NCBI RefSeq assembly: GCF_011764545.1
Contig: NZ_AP022870.1
Location: 2,278,001 to 2,342,000, forward strand
Direction: 5' to 3'
Origin: Phytohabitans flavus
Lineage (GTDB): Bacteria > Actinomycetota > Actinomycetes > Mycobacteriales > Micromonosporaceae
Length of the DNA stretch: 64,000 bases
Position numbers and translations under genes: made by a program. The notes under the pieces were generated by a model, which was not told where the DNA came from, made no database searches, and was given only the letters and a program-made list of their open reading frames with translations. Of the stretch, positions 17,569 to 25,746 are shown piece by piece. The first letter of the stretch is position 1; each line of letters opens with the position of its first letter.

Positions 17569-18216
17569 ATGCCGCTGACGGACGACGCGATCGACCGGAT
17601 CAAGGCGATGATCCTGTCGGGGCGCCTGCGCCCGGGCGAACGCCTCCCGAACGCGGCCGAACTCGCCACCACGCTCGGCCTGTCCCGCAACACGTTGCGT
17701 GAGGCGCTCCGCGCGCTCGCGCTCATCCGGGTGCTGGAGGTACGGCACGGCGACGGCATCTACGTCGGCAGCCTCCAGCCCCGGCAGCTCTTCGACACGC
17801 TCGCGTTCGTGGCCGACTTCTACCGGGACGGGACCGCGCCGCAGATCCTGGAGCTGCGGCGGGTGCTGGAGCCGACCGCGGTGGCGCTGGCCGCCGGGCG
17901 GATGAGCGAGGCGGACGCCGCGAAGCTGCGTGCCCTCGCCGACGCGCTCGCCGAAGAGTCCACACTGGACGAGCTTGTCGCGCACGAGCAGGAGTTTCAC
18001 GGTCTGCTCGCGGCGGCGGCCGGCAACGACGTGCTCCGCGCGCTCGTCGACGGCCTTTCCGGGCCGACCACGCGGGCCCGGCTCTGGCGCGGGCCGGCGG
18101 AGCTGCCGCAGGCGGTCGCCGCCGCCCGGCACGACCACCGCTCGATCGCCGACGCGATCGCCGCCCGCCGTCCCGAGCTCGCCCAGGCCTGGGCGACCGT
18201 CCATCTGGCCGCGTAG
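17569..18216 (+). CDS. GntR-family regulator, FadR/FCD subfamily
   Basis: 215 residues from ATG 17569 with GGGAGG upstream. The winged helix is LPNAAELATTLGLSRNTLREALRAL, with the wing at VRHGDGIYVGS. The C-terminal FCD domain is all-helical with the metal-ligand pattern of ELRRVLEPTA, HEQEFHGLL and ARHDHRSIADAI. It lies 15 nt downstream of the glycosidase and probably belongs to the same operon, giving that operon a second effector-responsive regulator besides LacI. Confidence 0.92.
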   Translation: MPLTDDAIDRIKAMILSGRLRPGERLPNAAELATTLGLSRNTLREALRALALIRVLEVRHGDGIYVGSLQPRQLFDTLAFVADFYRDGTAPQILELRRVLEPTAVALAAGRMSEADAAKLRALADALAEESTLDELVAHEQEFHGLLAAAAGNDVLRALVDGLSGPTTRARLWRGPAELPQAVAAARHDHRSIADAIAARRPELAQAWATVHLAA

Positions 18217-18235
18217 CGGCGGGTAGGATTCCGAG

Positions 18236-19074
18236 GTGGATACCTTCGTAGCTCCGGACGGCACCATGCTCGCATACCACCGATCCGGGGTCGGGGATCC
18301 ACTGATCTGCCTGCCCGGCGGCCCGATGCAGGCCTCGGTCTACCTCGACGACCTCGGCGGGCTGCCGGCACTGCTCCGCCTCGACCTGCGCGGTACCGGC
18401 GACTCGGCCGCCCCGCGGACACCGCGACGTACCGGTGCGACCGGCAGGTCGACGACGTCGAGGCGCTCCGCGTCCACCTCGGGCTGGAGTCGATCGACCT
18501 GTTGGGACACTCCGCCGGCGGTACGCTCGCCACCCTCTACGCCGCTCGCCACCCCGACCGGGTGCGCCGCCTCGTCCTGCTCAACCCCAGCCCCCGCGTG
18601 GTCGGTCTGGACATCGCCGACGCCGACCGCCGCGAGGTGGCCGAGTCCCGCCGCGGTGAGGACTGGTTTCCGGAGGCGTTCACCGCGTTCGAGCGGATCT
18701 GGGCCGGACAGGCCACGGCCGCCGAGTGGGGCGCGATCGCGCCGTTCAGCTACGGGCGGTGGGACGCCGTCAGTCAGGCCGCCAACGCGCGCGAGGCGAG
18801 CCTGACCAACGGTGACGCGGCTGCTGTCTACTACTCCGCCGGTGCCATCGACCCGGCCGCGGTCCGCGCGGCGCTCGCCGGCCTGGGCGCGTCGGTGCTG
18901 CTTGTCGCCGGCGAGTACGACGTGGGCCTGCCGCCCAAGCGAGCCGCCGACTTCGCCGGCATGTTCGCCCGGGCGGAGCTGGCCGTGGCACCGGGCGCCG
19001 GTCACTTCCCGTGGCTGGACGATCCACAGTGGCTGGTCGCGACCCTGTCGGGCTTCCTGCGCCAGGACGCCTGA
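18236..19074 (+). CDS. Alpha/beta hydrolase (proline iminopeptidase-like), one-base frameshift
   Basis: GTG start at 18236 (MDTFVAPDGTMLAYHRSG). The first frame gives the core strands and LRLDLRGTGDSAAP, then loses homology. The +1 frame resumes TYRCDRQVDDVEALRVHL and the nucleophile elbow GHSAGG, then continues to the end (VLLVAGEYD, GAGHFPWLDD with the catalytic Asp and His). Restoring one G in CCCCGCGG near 18414 joins them into about 279 residues, the normal family length. It is probably a sequencing deletion, otherwise a fresh pseudogene. Substrate unknown. Confidence 0.8.
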
Positions 19075-19082
19075 GCCGCCGG

Positions 19083-20341
19083 TCAGCAGCGCCAGACGAC
19101 GACCGGGCGGTTGGCGGCCGGGTCCGGCGAGGATGTGGAGCTTCCCATGCCCACCGCCGTCCGGCCGTCCTCACTCACCCACCGTGCGTCGAGCATGGTG
19201 AGCTCCGAGCCCGCGGGGGAGTCGAGCAGGCGTTCGCGGCCATCGGGCGCGACGGCGAGGGTCGGCCCGTCGTCCCTGCGCACGGACAGCCATCCCGAGT
19301 CGGTGGTGGTCACGACCCCGCCGGTGACGGCCGGACCCACCTCGGCGCTGTCGCCGTCGAGGGGCCACTCCACCGGCGCCGCCTCGACCACCGGCGGCCT
19401 CGACAGGTCTTGGTTGGTCGTCCGCTCGAGGTAGCCGACGATGCGACCGTCCCGGACGGCGGCGGAAGTGCCGCGCTCCCAGCCTTGCGGCACCGCGAGC
19501 GCCCGCGCCTCGCCCCCGGCGACCAGGCGTACGGGTCGTACAAAAAGCTGCCAAAGTCGTCGCCGACGTAACCCAGCACGGTGCCGTCGTCGCCGATGCC
19601 GGTCACCGTCACCCAGCCCGGCGCGCGCAGGATCCGGGGTTGGTCGGGCGCGTCCGCCGGCCACACCACCCCGACCGACGGCGTGGTGCTGCTCCGGCTC
19701 TCGCCGTCCCGGGCGCCGGCGGTCGCCACGACGTCACCGCGTTCGTTGACAAACATCCCGTTGTACAGGTCATAGCCGGGCGCCGCCGGCAGCCGCCGGA
19801 ACTCGCCGTCCCGGTAGGTCCACGGCCCACTCCCACCGATGTCACCGACGTCGCCGCCCACGACCAGGCCGGCACCGTTCACGTCGGTGGCGTAGGTCAA
19901 CTCGTTCTTGTCCTGAGGCGGCAGGTTGAACACGCGTGGGCTGCCGTCCACCCAGAGCACGCCGCGGATGATGTACCGGTCCTGGCTCTGGACGTGGGCG
20001 ATGCCGACCAGGTACCGGCCGGACGGGTCCGCGCCGGTGAACGTGAGGCCCGCGTGGTCGATGTCCGGGGCCGCGAGCGCGGTGACGGTCGGCGGGCCGG
20101 TGCACTCCCGTGTGGCGGATTTGTCGTCTGGGGTTTGGCCGCCCCCGATACCCACGGCCACCGCCCCGGAAGCAGTGCCGACGGCCAGCACCACGGCCGC
20201 CGCGGTCGTGACCCGCAGGCGCCGGTCTAGCCGGCGTGCGGTCCGTACGGCGAGGTCCACGTCCACACTGGACGGCGGCAGGTCGACCTCGGCCATCAGC
20301 GCGCGCATGGCACCGGCGCCGCGCTCGTCTTCCACTGTCAT
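19083..20341 (-). CDS. Single-span membrane protein, sigma-factor partner, one-base frameshift
   Basis: It starts at ATG 20341, overlapping the sigma gene stop by four bases (ATGA). A short cytoplasmic N-terminus (about 1-45) precedes one membrane span (about 46-66). The large outside part has propeller- or HAF-like repeats such as ATDVNGAGLVVGG and VTVTGIGDDGTVLGYVGDD. The frame breaks in a run of five C at 19513-19517: one more base turns YAWSPGARRGR into YAWSPGGEARALAVPQG and reaches the stop at 19083, about 419 residues. Its position suggests an anti-sigma or sensor role, but it lacks a zinc HxxxCxxC motif. Confidence 0.7.
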
Positions 20342-20862
20342 CGCTTCCTCCCGTGTGTACTGTCCGATGAGGACACTCGCTCGACGTCGTACAGGTGGCG
20401 CAGCGCCGCGAGGCCGCGCGCGGTGTGGCTTTTCACGTTGCTGGGCGAGCACCGCATCACGGCTGCCACGTCGTCGACCGAGAGGTCGCAGGCGAAGCGG
20501 AGCACGAGTACGGTGCGCTGGGCGCGGGGCAACTGCTCCAGAGCGGCGCGCAGCTCCTCGCGTATTTCCACGTCCCCGGTCGCCGGGGCGGTCGTGTCCG
20601 GCGGCTCGGGCAGCAGCCGCACCCGCGACCAGCCGAGGCGGCGCTCGTCGAGGTGCTTGCGGACCAGGATCCGCTGCACGTACGCGTCGAGGTTGTCGGC
20701 GCCCCGCGCGCGGCGCCACTTCCGGTACAGCGTCGTGATGGTGGCCTGCACGACGTCGTCGGCCCGGTGCACGTCGCCACACATCAGGTACGCGGCGCGG
20801 CGCAGGACCGGCAGGCGTGCGGCAACGTAGTCGACATATTCGCGCTCGTCCTCGACGCGCAT
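20338..20862 (-). CDS. SigE-family ECF RNA polymerase sigma factor
   Basis: 174 residues. I chose ATG 20862 because GGAGG lies just ahead of it (a GTG at 20874 overlaps that site). Region 2 is YVAARLPVLRRAAYLMCGDVHRADDVVQATI and region 4 is LEQLPRAQRTVLVLRFACDL with the recognition helix VMRCSPSNVKSHTARGLAAL. This length and text match the actinomycete SigE family (SigE/ECF41-unrelated small ECF). It is co-translated with the downstream membrane protein, which probably controls it. Confidence 0.93.
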   Translation of the reverse strand: MRVEDEREYVDYVAARLPVLRRAAYLMCGDVHRADDVVQATITTLYRKWRRARGADNLDAYVQRILVRKHLDERRLGWSRVRLLPEPPDTTAPATGDVEIREELRAALEQLPRAQRTVLVLRFACDLSVDDVAAVMRCSPSNVKSHTARGLAALRHLYDVERVSSSDSTHGRKR

Positions 20863-21143
20863 CTCCACCTCCACCGAAGGACAGCTTCCGACTATGCGAC
20901 GCCTCCGGGCCTTCGGCGGGTCGCACCCGGGATCAACCGTACAAAGCGGACGCGCGCTTGTTTCCTGCCATATTGGGCGCGCGAATACAACCTCCGGTCC
21001 GAGGTGCCGGGGTCACCCGCCCGGTCACGCTTCTGGTGGCGGGCGGCCCATCGGTTCCGTCATCCCTTCCACACGGTCAGTGCTGTATCTAGATTGCTGG
21101 ATACGGAGCTACCGCTCCGTGCTCGCGAAGGGAGAAACACACC

Positions 21144-22790
21144 GTGGTGTCTCGCTCGTTCAGACGCCTGTGTGGTGCGGCCGCGGCAGCCGTGCTGCTC
21201 GGCGCATTCACAATCGCCACGCCCGCACAAGCGCATTCGAGCAACAACCCCGTCAAGAAGCTCACGAAGGAAGTCACGCTTCCCGGCGTGCTCCGGCACC
21301 TTGTCGCGTTCCAGGGGATCGCCGCGCTCAACGGTGGTAACCGCGCGTCGGGCCTGCCCGGCTACGACCGCAGCGCCGACTACGTCGCGGCCCTCGCCAA
21401 GAAGGCCGGCTACAAGGTGACGCGACAGCCGTTCTCGTTCACGTACTGTGAGGACACCGGCTCGTCGTTCCGCCAGCTCTCGCCGACACCCACGACATAC
21501 GTCGACCAGACCGACTACGACGTGCTGGACTGCTCCGGCGACGGCACGGCCACCGGCCAGGCCGTACCCGTCGACGTCAACCTCACGCCGCCGCGGGCCA
21601 GCTCCTCCGGGTGCGAGGCCAGCGACTTCGGCCCCGACGTCGTCGGGAAGATCGCCATCATGCAGCGCGGTGCCCCGCCCGGCGTCACCTGCACCTTCGG
21701 CGTGAAGGTGCAGAACGCGCAGGCCGCGGGCGCGATCGGCGCGATCATCTTCAACCAGGGCAACGGCACGCCCGAGGCCAACCCCGACCGGTACGGGCTG
21801 TTCGCCGGCACGCTGGGCGGGCCGGTCAGCATCCCGGCCGTCTCGGTCTCGTACGACCTCGGCGCGGCGCTCGTCGCGGCGGCCCAGGCCGGCACGCTCA
21901 ACCTGGAGATCTCCGTCGACGCCATCTCCGAGACCCGGAACACGTCCAACGTGATCGCCGAGTCCCGGTGGGGCGACCCGAACGAGGTCGTGATGGTCGG
22001 CTCCCACCTCGACTCGGAGCCGGACACCGCCGGTATCAACGACAACGGCACAGGCAGCGCCGGCATCCTCGAGGTGGCGCTGCAGATGGCCAAGTTCAAG
22101 ACGAAGAACAAGGTGCGGTTCGCCTGGTGGGGCGCCGAGGAGTCGAACCTCGTCGGCTCCACGTTCTACGTCGCCAACCTGCCACAGGCGGAGCGGGACA
22201 AGATCGCGCTCTACCTCAACTTCGACATGATCGGGTCGCCCAACTACACGTTCGGTGTGTACGACGGTGACGACTCGGCCGCTGAGGGCTCGCCGGCCGG
22301 GCCGCCCGGCTCGGCGCAGATCGAAGACGTCTTCGAGGCGTTCTTCGCCTCCCGCGGCGAGGCCACGGACGCGTCCGACTTCACCGGCCGCTCCGACTAC
22401 GGTCCGTTCATCGCGGCCGGCGTCGGCATCCCGGCGGGTGGCCTCTTCACCGGCGCCGAGGTGCAGAAGACGGCGGCGGACGTCGCGCTGTGGGGCGGTG
22501 TCGCGGGTGCGCAGTACGACCCGTGCTACCACGCGCCGTGCGACAGCCTCACGCCCGAACGCGACGGTGCCGACGCCGCGCTCTACCGGCAGCTGCGCCG
22601 TGAGTACCGGCTCTTCGGCAACGTGAACACGTTCGCGCTGGAGACCAACGCGGACGCCGTCGCGACGGCGGTGGCCACGTTCGCGTACGACACCTCGACG
22701 ATCCCGCCGCGGACCCCACCGGCCGCGGCGGCCGCCCGCACGGCGGCGGTCGGGGCCGCCCAGGACTCGGAGGGCGCCTGGCTCGGCTGA
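21144..22790 (+). CDS. Secreted M28 aminopeptidase with PA domain
   Basis: 548 residues, GTG start at 21144 behind AAGGGAGA. The signal peptide ends near APAQA (about residue 30). A protease-associated domain occupies about 125-235 (KIAIMQRG, AIIFNQG). The M28 catalytic domain has zinc ligands in MVGSHLDSE, GINDNGTG, WWGAEES (catalytic and bridging Glu), NFDMIG and CYHAPCDS. It should remove N-terminal residues from peptides outside the cell. A strong bidirectional terminator follows at 22805. Confidence 0.94.
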   Translation: MVSRSFRRLCGAAAAAVLLGAFTIATPAQAHSSNNPVKKLTKEVTLPGVLRHLVAFQGIAALNGGNRASGLPGYDRSADYVAALAKKAGYKVTRQPFSFTYCEDTGSSFRQLSPTPTTYVDQTDYDVLDCSGDGTATGQAVPVDVNLTPPRASSSGCEASDFGPDVVGKIAIMQRGAPPGVTCTFGVKVQNAQAAGAIGAIIFNQGNGTPEANPDRYGLFAGTLGGPVSIPAVSVSYDLGAALVAAAQAGTLNLEISVDAISETRNTSNVIAESRWGDPNEVVMVGSHLDSEPDTAGINDNGTGSAGILEVALQMAKFKTKNKVRFAWWGAEESNLVGSTFYVANLPQAERDKIALYLNFDMIGSPNYTFGVYDGDDSAAEGSPAGPPGSAQIEDVFEAFFASRGEATDASDFTGRSDYGPFIAAGVGIPAGGLFTGAEVQKTAADVALWGGVAGAQYDPCYHAPCDSLTPERDGADAALYRQLRREYRLFGNVNTFALETNADAVATAVATFAYDTSTIPPRTPPAAAAARTAAVGAAQDSEGAWLG

Positions 22791-22804
22791 GCCAACAGTC
22801 AGTG

Positions 22805-22836
22805 AAAGGGGCCGAGCCGTAACGCTCGGCCCCTTT
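22805..22836. terminator. Bidirectional rho-independent terminator
   Basis: AAAGGGGCCGAGC (22805-22817) and GCTCGGCCCCTTT (22824-22836) form a perfect 13-bp stem with a six-base loop, and A- and T-runs on either side let it work in both directions. It separates the M28 peptidase from the convergent SMI1/KNR4 gene. Confidence 0.9.
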
Positions 22837-22857
22837 CGCCGTCGTGGCTGCGCCGAC

Positions 22858-23442
22858 TCAGGCGAAGTCCCAGGAGAGCCGTCCCTCGGAGACCACCGGC
22901 GTGCGGTGCCGCACCGGCTCGCCGGTCCGAAAAGCGTGGCTGACCTGGGTGAGCAGGTCGGCGAGGCTCGCGTAGAGCGGTGGCTGGAGCGCGCCGGCCT
23001 CGTGGTCGTAGTCCATCAGGCAGGCGTGCCGCGCGCCGGGCCGGCAGTCGACGAAGATGTTGTTGCCCGCGCCGTCGCCGCCGATCGGCAGGAAGTCGGG
23101 CCGGAACGCATAGGCCGGCCCGCCCGCCTCCGGGCTGTCCTCCGGCTGGACCTGGTCGAGGTAGACCTCCAGCCCGACGTCGCGCCAGATCCGCCAGTCG
23201 TTGAGCATCTCGCTTACACCGTGCATGTAGTAGCCCGGCAGGAGACTGCTCGCCTCGGTGTCGGTCCCGTCGTGCAGCTGCCACCACTCGGCCAGCTCGG
23301 CCGGCATCGAAAAGCCGATCTCCTCCTCGGCCTCCCGCAGCCGCGCCGGCCCGGCGGGCAGCCGCAGGTCGTCGAGCGTGCCCGGCGCGTTGGCGGAGAG
23401 CCAGTCGGTGACCTCGGTCCACAGTGGTCGCAGAACACTCAC
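22858..23442 (-). CDS. SMI1/KNR4 family protein
   Basis: 194 residues, GTG start at 23442. It has the SMI1/KNR4 core: LPAGPARLREAEEEIGFSMP and then AELAEWWQLHDGTD, with the later LPIGGDGAGNNIFVD. This superfamily includes bacterial contact-toxin immunity proteins as well as proteins of unknown role. No toxin gene is adjacent, so an immunity role is only a possibility. Confidence 0.85.
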   Translation of the reverse strand: MSVLRPLWTEVTDWLSANAPGTLDDLRLPAGPARLREAEEEIGFSMPAELAEWWQLHDGTDTEASSLLPGYYMHGVSEMLNDWRIWRDVGLEVYLDQVQPEDSPEAGGPAYAFRPDFLPIGGDGAGNNIFVDCRPGARHACLMDYDHEAGALQPPLYASLADLLTQVSHAFRTGEPVRHRTPVVSEGRLSWDFA

Positions 23443-23501
23443 CGCCGCAGCCTACAGCTCTATCCATCGGCCGCCACAGATCTATTTCACGACAAAGATA
23501 T

Positions 23502-23580
23502 GGGCTACCGCGATGTCCGCGGTGGTCCGGACCGCTGCTCCCGCAGCCTCACCCTCCGCGTCACACAACCAAACCCCGCC
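23502..23580 (-). repeat. Dispersed repeat R1, copy 2 (left end of composite B)
   Basis: Reverse-oriented R1 unit, shown on the + strand as CTACCGCGATGTCCGCGG then TGGTCCGGACCGCTGCTCCC and CAGCCTCACCCTCCGCG. It opens a cluster that continues with hairpins R3 and R2. Confidence 0.85.
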
Positions 23581-23780
23581 CGCGGCTTCCTCATTGCAGC
23601 GGACGGCGGGCATCGGGTGTTTCCGGTAGAGAAGCCGGGCCGAGGGGCGCTGCGCGACGGTCTTCGCCCGGCGGCGCCTTACCGCGACCAGCGGATGGCA
23701 TCCGGGTCGGACCGCTGACGGACCAGCGCGAGAGGTTGGCGCGCCAGCCGCATTGCTCTGCTTCCCTAACGAAAACTCTG

Positions 23781-23828
23781 GATCTAGTCGACTTTCTGCC
23801 GTCAGGACGACAGGAAGTCGACTAGATC
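23781..23828. repeat. 48-nt hairpin repeat R3, copy 1
   Basis: It begins GATCTAGTCGACTTTCTG and ends AAGTCGACTAGATC, with nearly complementary arms around a short loop. The second copy at 31191-31238 has the same length and both arms, and differs mainly in the loop. Confidence 0.85.
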
Positions 23829-23906
23829 TCGCGAGCTCGGCCACAGCGACACCTCGGGTTGGGCGCTTTAGCTGGTTTGCCCGCATGCCAGTCGGAGCGC
23901 GTCAGC

Positions 23907-23954
23907 GATCGTGGTATTTAGCTGTCGCTGTAACCACAGCTAAATACCACGATC
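23907..23954. repeat. 48-nt hairpin repeat R2, copy 1
   Basis: GATCGTGGTATTTAGCTGT (23907-23925) is perfectly complementary to the last 19 bases ending at 23954, around a ten-base loop. Copies of equal length lie at 31002-31049 and 46048-46095. Confidence 0.85.
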
Positions 23955-24006
23955 TGCCGGATAGCGTCCAGGTGCAGGCGCCGCTCGAGCCTTCAGGATC
24001 GACTTA

Positions 24007-24886
24007 GGGCGTGTCCTACTTGGTGGCCTTGAGTAGGCGGCGGTAGGTCAGGAGGGCGCAGGCGAGGTCGGCGAAGGCTTGGAAATGTTGGGCTTTGCGG
24101 TCGTAGCGGCGGACGAGTCGGCGGTTGCGTAGCAGCCAGTTCAGGCAGGCCTCGACGATCCAGCGATGCCGGCCGAGACGTTGGGAGGACTCGATGCCCT
24201 TGCGGGCGATCCGGACCTTGATCCCGCGATCACGGATCGCGGCCCGCAGCGCGGGCACGTCGTATGCCTTGTCCGCGTGCAGCTTGCCAGGACGGCGGCG
24301 GGGCCGGCCGCGCGGTACGCGGATCGGTGCGATCGAGTCCAGCAGCGGGATCAGCAAGCGGCTGTCGTGGGTGTTCGCGGCGCAGATCAGGCAGGTCAGC
24401 GGTACACCACGGCGGTCACACAGAACATGGATCTTGCTGCCGGGTTTGCCGCGGTCGACCGGGTTTGGCCCCGTGAGATCCCCCTTTCTCAGCCCGCACC
24501 GCGATCGAATCGACCATCGCCCGAGACCAGTCGATCTCGCTGACCACACCCAACCGGTGCAGAAACTGCTGATGCAGCCGTTCCCACAACCCATCGGCGG
24601 TCCACTGAGTGAACCGGCGATGCGCAGTGGAGCGGGAGATCCCGAACATCTGCGTGGGCAGCTTCCACCACGAACAGCCCGCCTGAACCAGGTACACAAT
24701 CGCCGCCAGCACCGCCCGGTCATCAGCCCGCCGCTTACCCCCACCCTGCCGGCGCACCGACTGGGCCGGGATCAACGGCTGCGCAACCTGCCAAAAGTCA
24801 TCCGGCGCCCAAGTACGGATCATATCCTCCACCACGGAACAAAGATCCTGCCGCAGGCGGGACCACCATCCATCTAGGACACGCCC
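24007..24886 (-). mobile_element. IS5-family (IS427-like) insertion sequence, complete
   Basis: 880 bp bounded by perfect 12-bp inverted repeats GGGCGTGTCCTA (24007-24018) and TAGGACACGCCC (24875-24886). The target duplication is TTA (24004-24006 and 24887-24889). It carries one transposase in two overlapping frames. It has inserted into a composite repeat between hairpin R2 and R1 copy 3. Confidence 0.92.
24016..24835 (-). CDS. IS5-family transposase in two overlapping frames
   Basis: Frame A (GTG 24835 to 24416) encodes the helix-turn-helix and first catalytic part: VYLVQAGCSWWKLPTQMFG and then VDSIAVRAEKGG. Frame B (to the stop at 24016 inside the inverted repeat) continues DLTGPNPVDRGKPGSKIHVL, LHADKAYD and RHRWIVEACLNWLLRNRRLV, with the second Asp and the Glu of the DDE triad. 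The join is at AAAGGGGGA (minus strand, + positions 24479-24487). Going from A to B needs a +1 shift, or one fewer G. It is therefore either programmed frameshifting or an inactivated or mis-sequenced gene. Confidence 0.88.
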
Positions 24887-24903
24887 TTAAGCTGAGTGCC
24901 ATT

Positions 24904-24957
24904 GGGTCCGGACCACCGCGGACATCGCGGTAGCTCAAACCTCGATTCTGGAATGGG
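24904..24957 (+). repeat. Dispersed repeat R1, copy 3 (truncated)
   Basis: Starts at GGTCCGGACCACCGCGGACA, continues CGCGGTAGCTCAAACCTC and ends GGAATG. The 5' third of the unit is missing. It is the inverted partner of copy 2, with the IS now between them. Confidence 0.8.
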
Positions 24958-25041
24958 TCCGCACGGAGATCGACCCGCGCCCTGCGGGGTCGGAGCGACG
25001 GGACCGGCGCGGACTTTCTCGATCGGCCATACGATCGACGG

Positions 25042-25305
25042 GTGGATCCGGACGCCGGCTCAGCTGACCTCGACGACATCCTCGTGGTCGTCGGTCACCC
25101 GTTCGGCGACGTCGAGGTGCCGCTCGCCGATTGGATCGCCAGCGGGCCGGGACCGCGGCCGTTCGTGCGCCCTGTTCGCGCCAGGTCCCGGTTAACTGGA
25201 CAGCCCCTGCCGCTGTCGGTCATCCCGTTGCGCTACCGCAACGACGAGCGGGCCTGCCGCGCTATCCAGGACGGGCTGATCGAAAACCCATGGCCAGAGT
25301 CGTGA
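25042..25305 (+). CDS. Small protein of unknown function
   Basis: 87 residues from GTG 25042 (MDPDAGSADLDDILVVVGHP), ending LIENPWPES. It is acidic at the N-terminus and Arg-rich in the middle (RPVRARSRLTG), with no signal peptide or membrane span. I do not recognise the family. It lies between the R1 copy and a convergent MmcQ-like gene (gap 1 nt). Coding status rests on codon pattern and an intact frame only. Confidence 0.45.
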   Translation: MDPDAGSADLDDILVVVGHPFGDVEVPLADWIASGPGPRPFVRPVRARSRLTGQPLPLSVIPLRYRNDERACRAIQDGLIENPWPES

Positions 25306-25306
25306 C

Positions 25307-25675
25307 CTAGCCGTGCCCTGGTGGGTCGGTGAGGTCTGACGGTGCGCGCATGTGCCAGGCGTCGGTGACCAGCTCGGTAAGGCGGTCGAGGTCCACGCGG
25401 GCCAGCCAGAGCATGACCAGCGGCAGGCCGTCGTACGCGGGCGTGGTGAAGAACAGGTCCGGCTCGCCGAGCACGAGCGCCTGCTTCTCCGCCTCGTCGC
25501 CGACGAACAGCACGGCGATGTCCGTGCGGATGACTCGCGGCTGGCCCGGCGTCCGCTCCGGATAGGACCAGACGAAACCCTTGTCCCCGACTCGGAAGTC
25601 GAAGCCCGCACTGTCGACCTCGACAACGTGCGGAAGGGACAGCGCCAAGCGCCGTACGTCGTCGGCGTCAGCCAT
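25307..25675 (-). CDS. MmcQ/YjbR family DNA-binding-fold protein
   Basis: 122 residues from ATG 25675 (MADADDVRRLALSLPHVVEV). The sequence shows the MmcQ/YjbR layout: SLPHVVEVDSAGFDFRVGDK, VWSYPER, then LVLGEPDLFFTTPAYDGLPL. This CyaY-like fold is a small stand-alone protein of uncertain function. It is divergent from the KAP-receiver gene, with 71 nt between starts, and might share its regulation. Confidence 0.85.
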   Translation of the reverse strand: MADADDVRRLALSLPHVVEVDSAGFDFRVGDKGFVWSYPERTPGQPRVIRTDIAVLFVGDEAEKQALVLGEPDLFFTTPAYDGLPLVMLWLARVDLDRLTELVTDAWHMRAPSDLTDPPGHG

Positions 25676-25746
25676 GGGGGTCGCATCCCTGCGATACGGC
25701 ACTCATGGGCACAGGCTAGCCAGTCCCTGGCCATACACTGTCCGGC

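Noticed and set aside
14815..18267. Giant antisense open frame of about 1150 codons on the minus strand
   Set aside because: It mirrors the glycosidase and GntR genes in a high-GC codon-position shadow, has no domain and is Arg/Pro/Gly-rich.
20338..20862. Longer sigma-factor start at GTG 20874
   Set aside because: It would place the start codon on top of the GGAGG that best serves ATG 20862.
23781..23954. CRISPR array suspected from regularly sized palindromic repeats
   Set aside because: R3 and R2 are different sequences, not tandem copies with spacers, and no cas gene is present.
23907..23954. R2 hairpin as an ordinary rho-independent terminator
   Set aside because: No T-run follows, it is not adjacent to a gene end, and equal-length copies recur in composite clusters.
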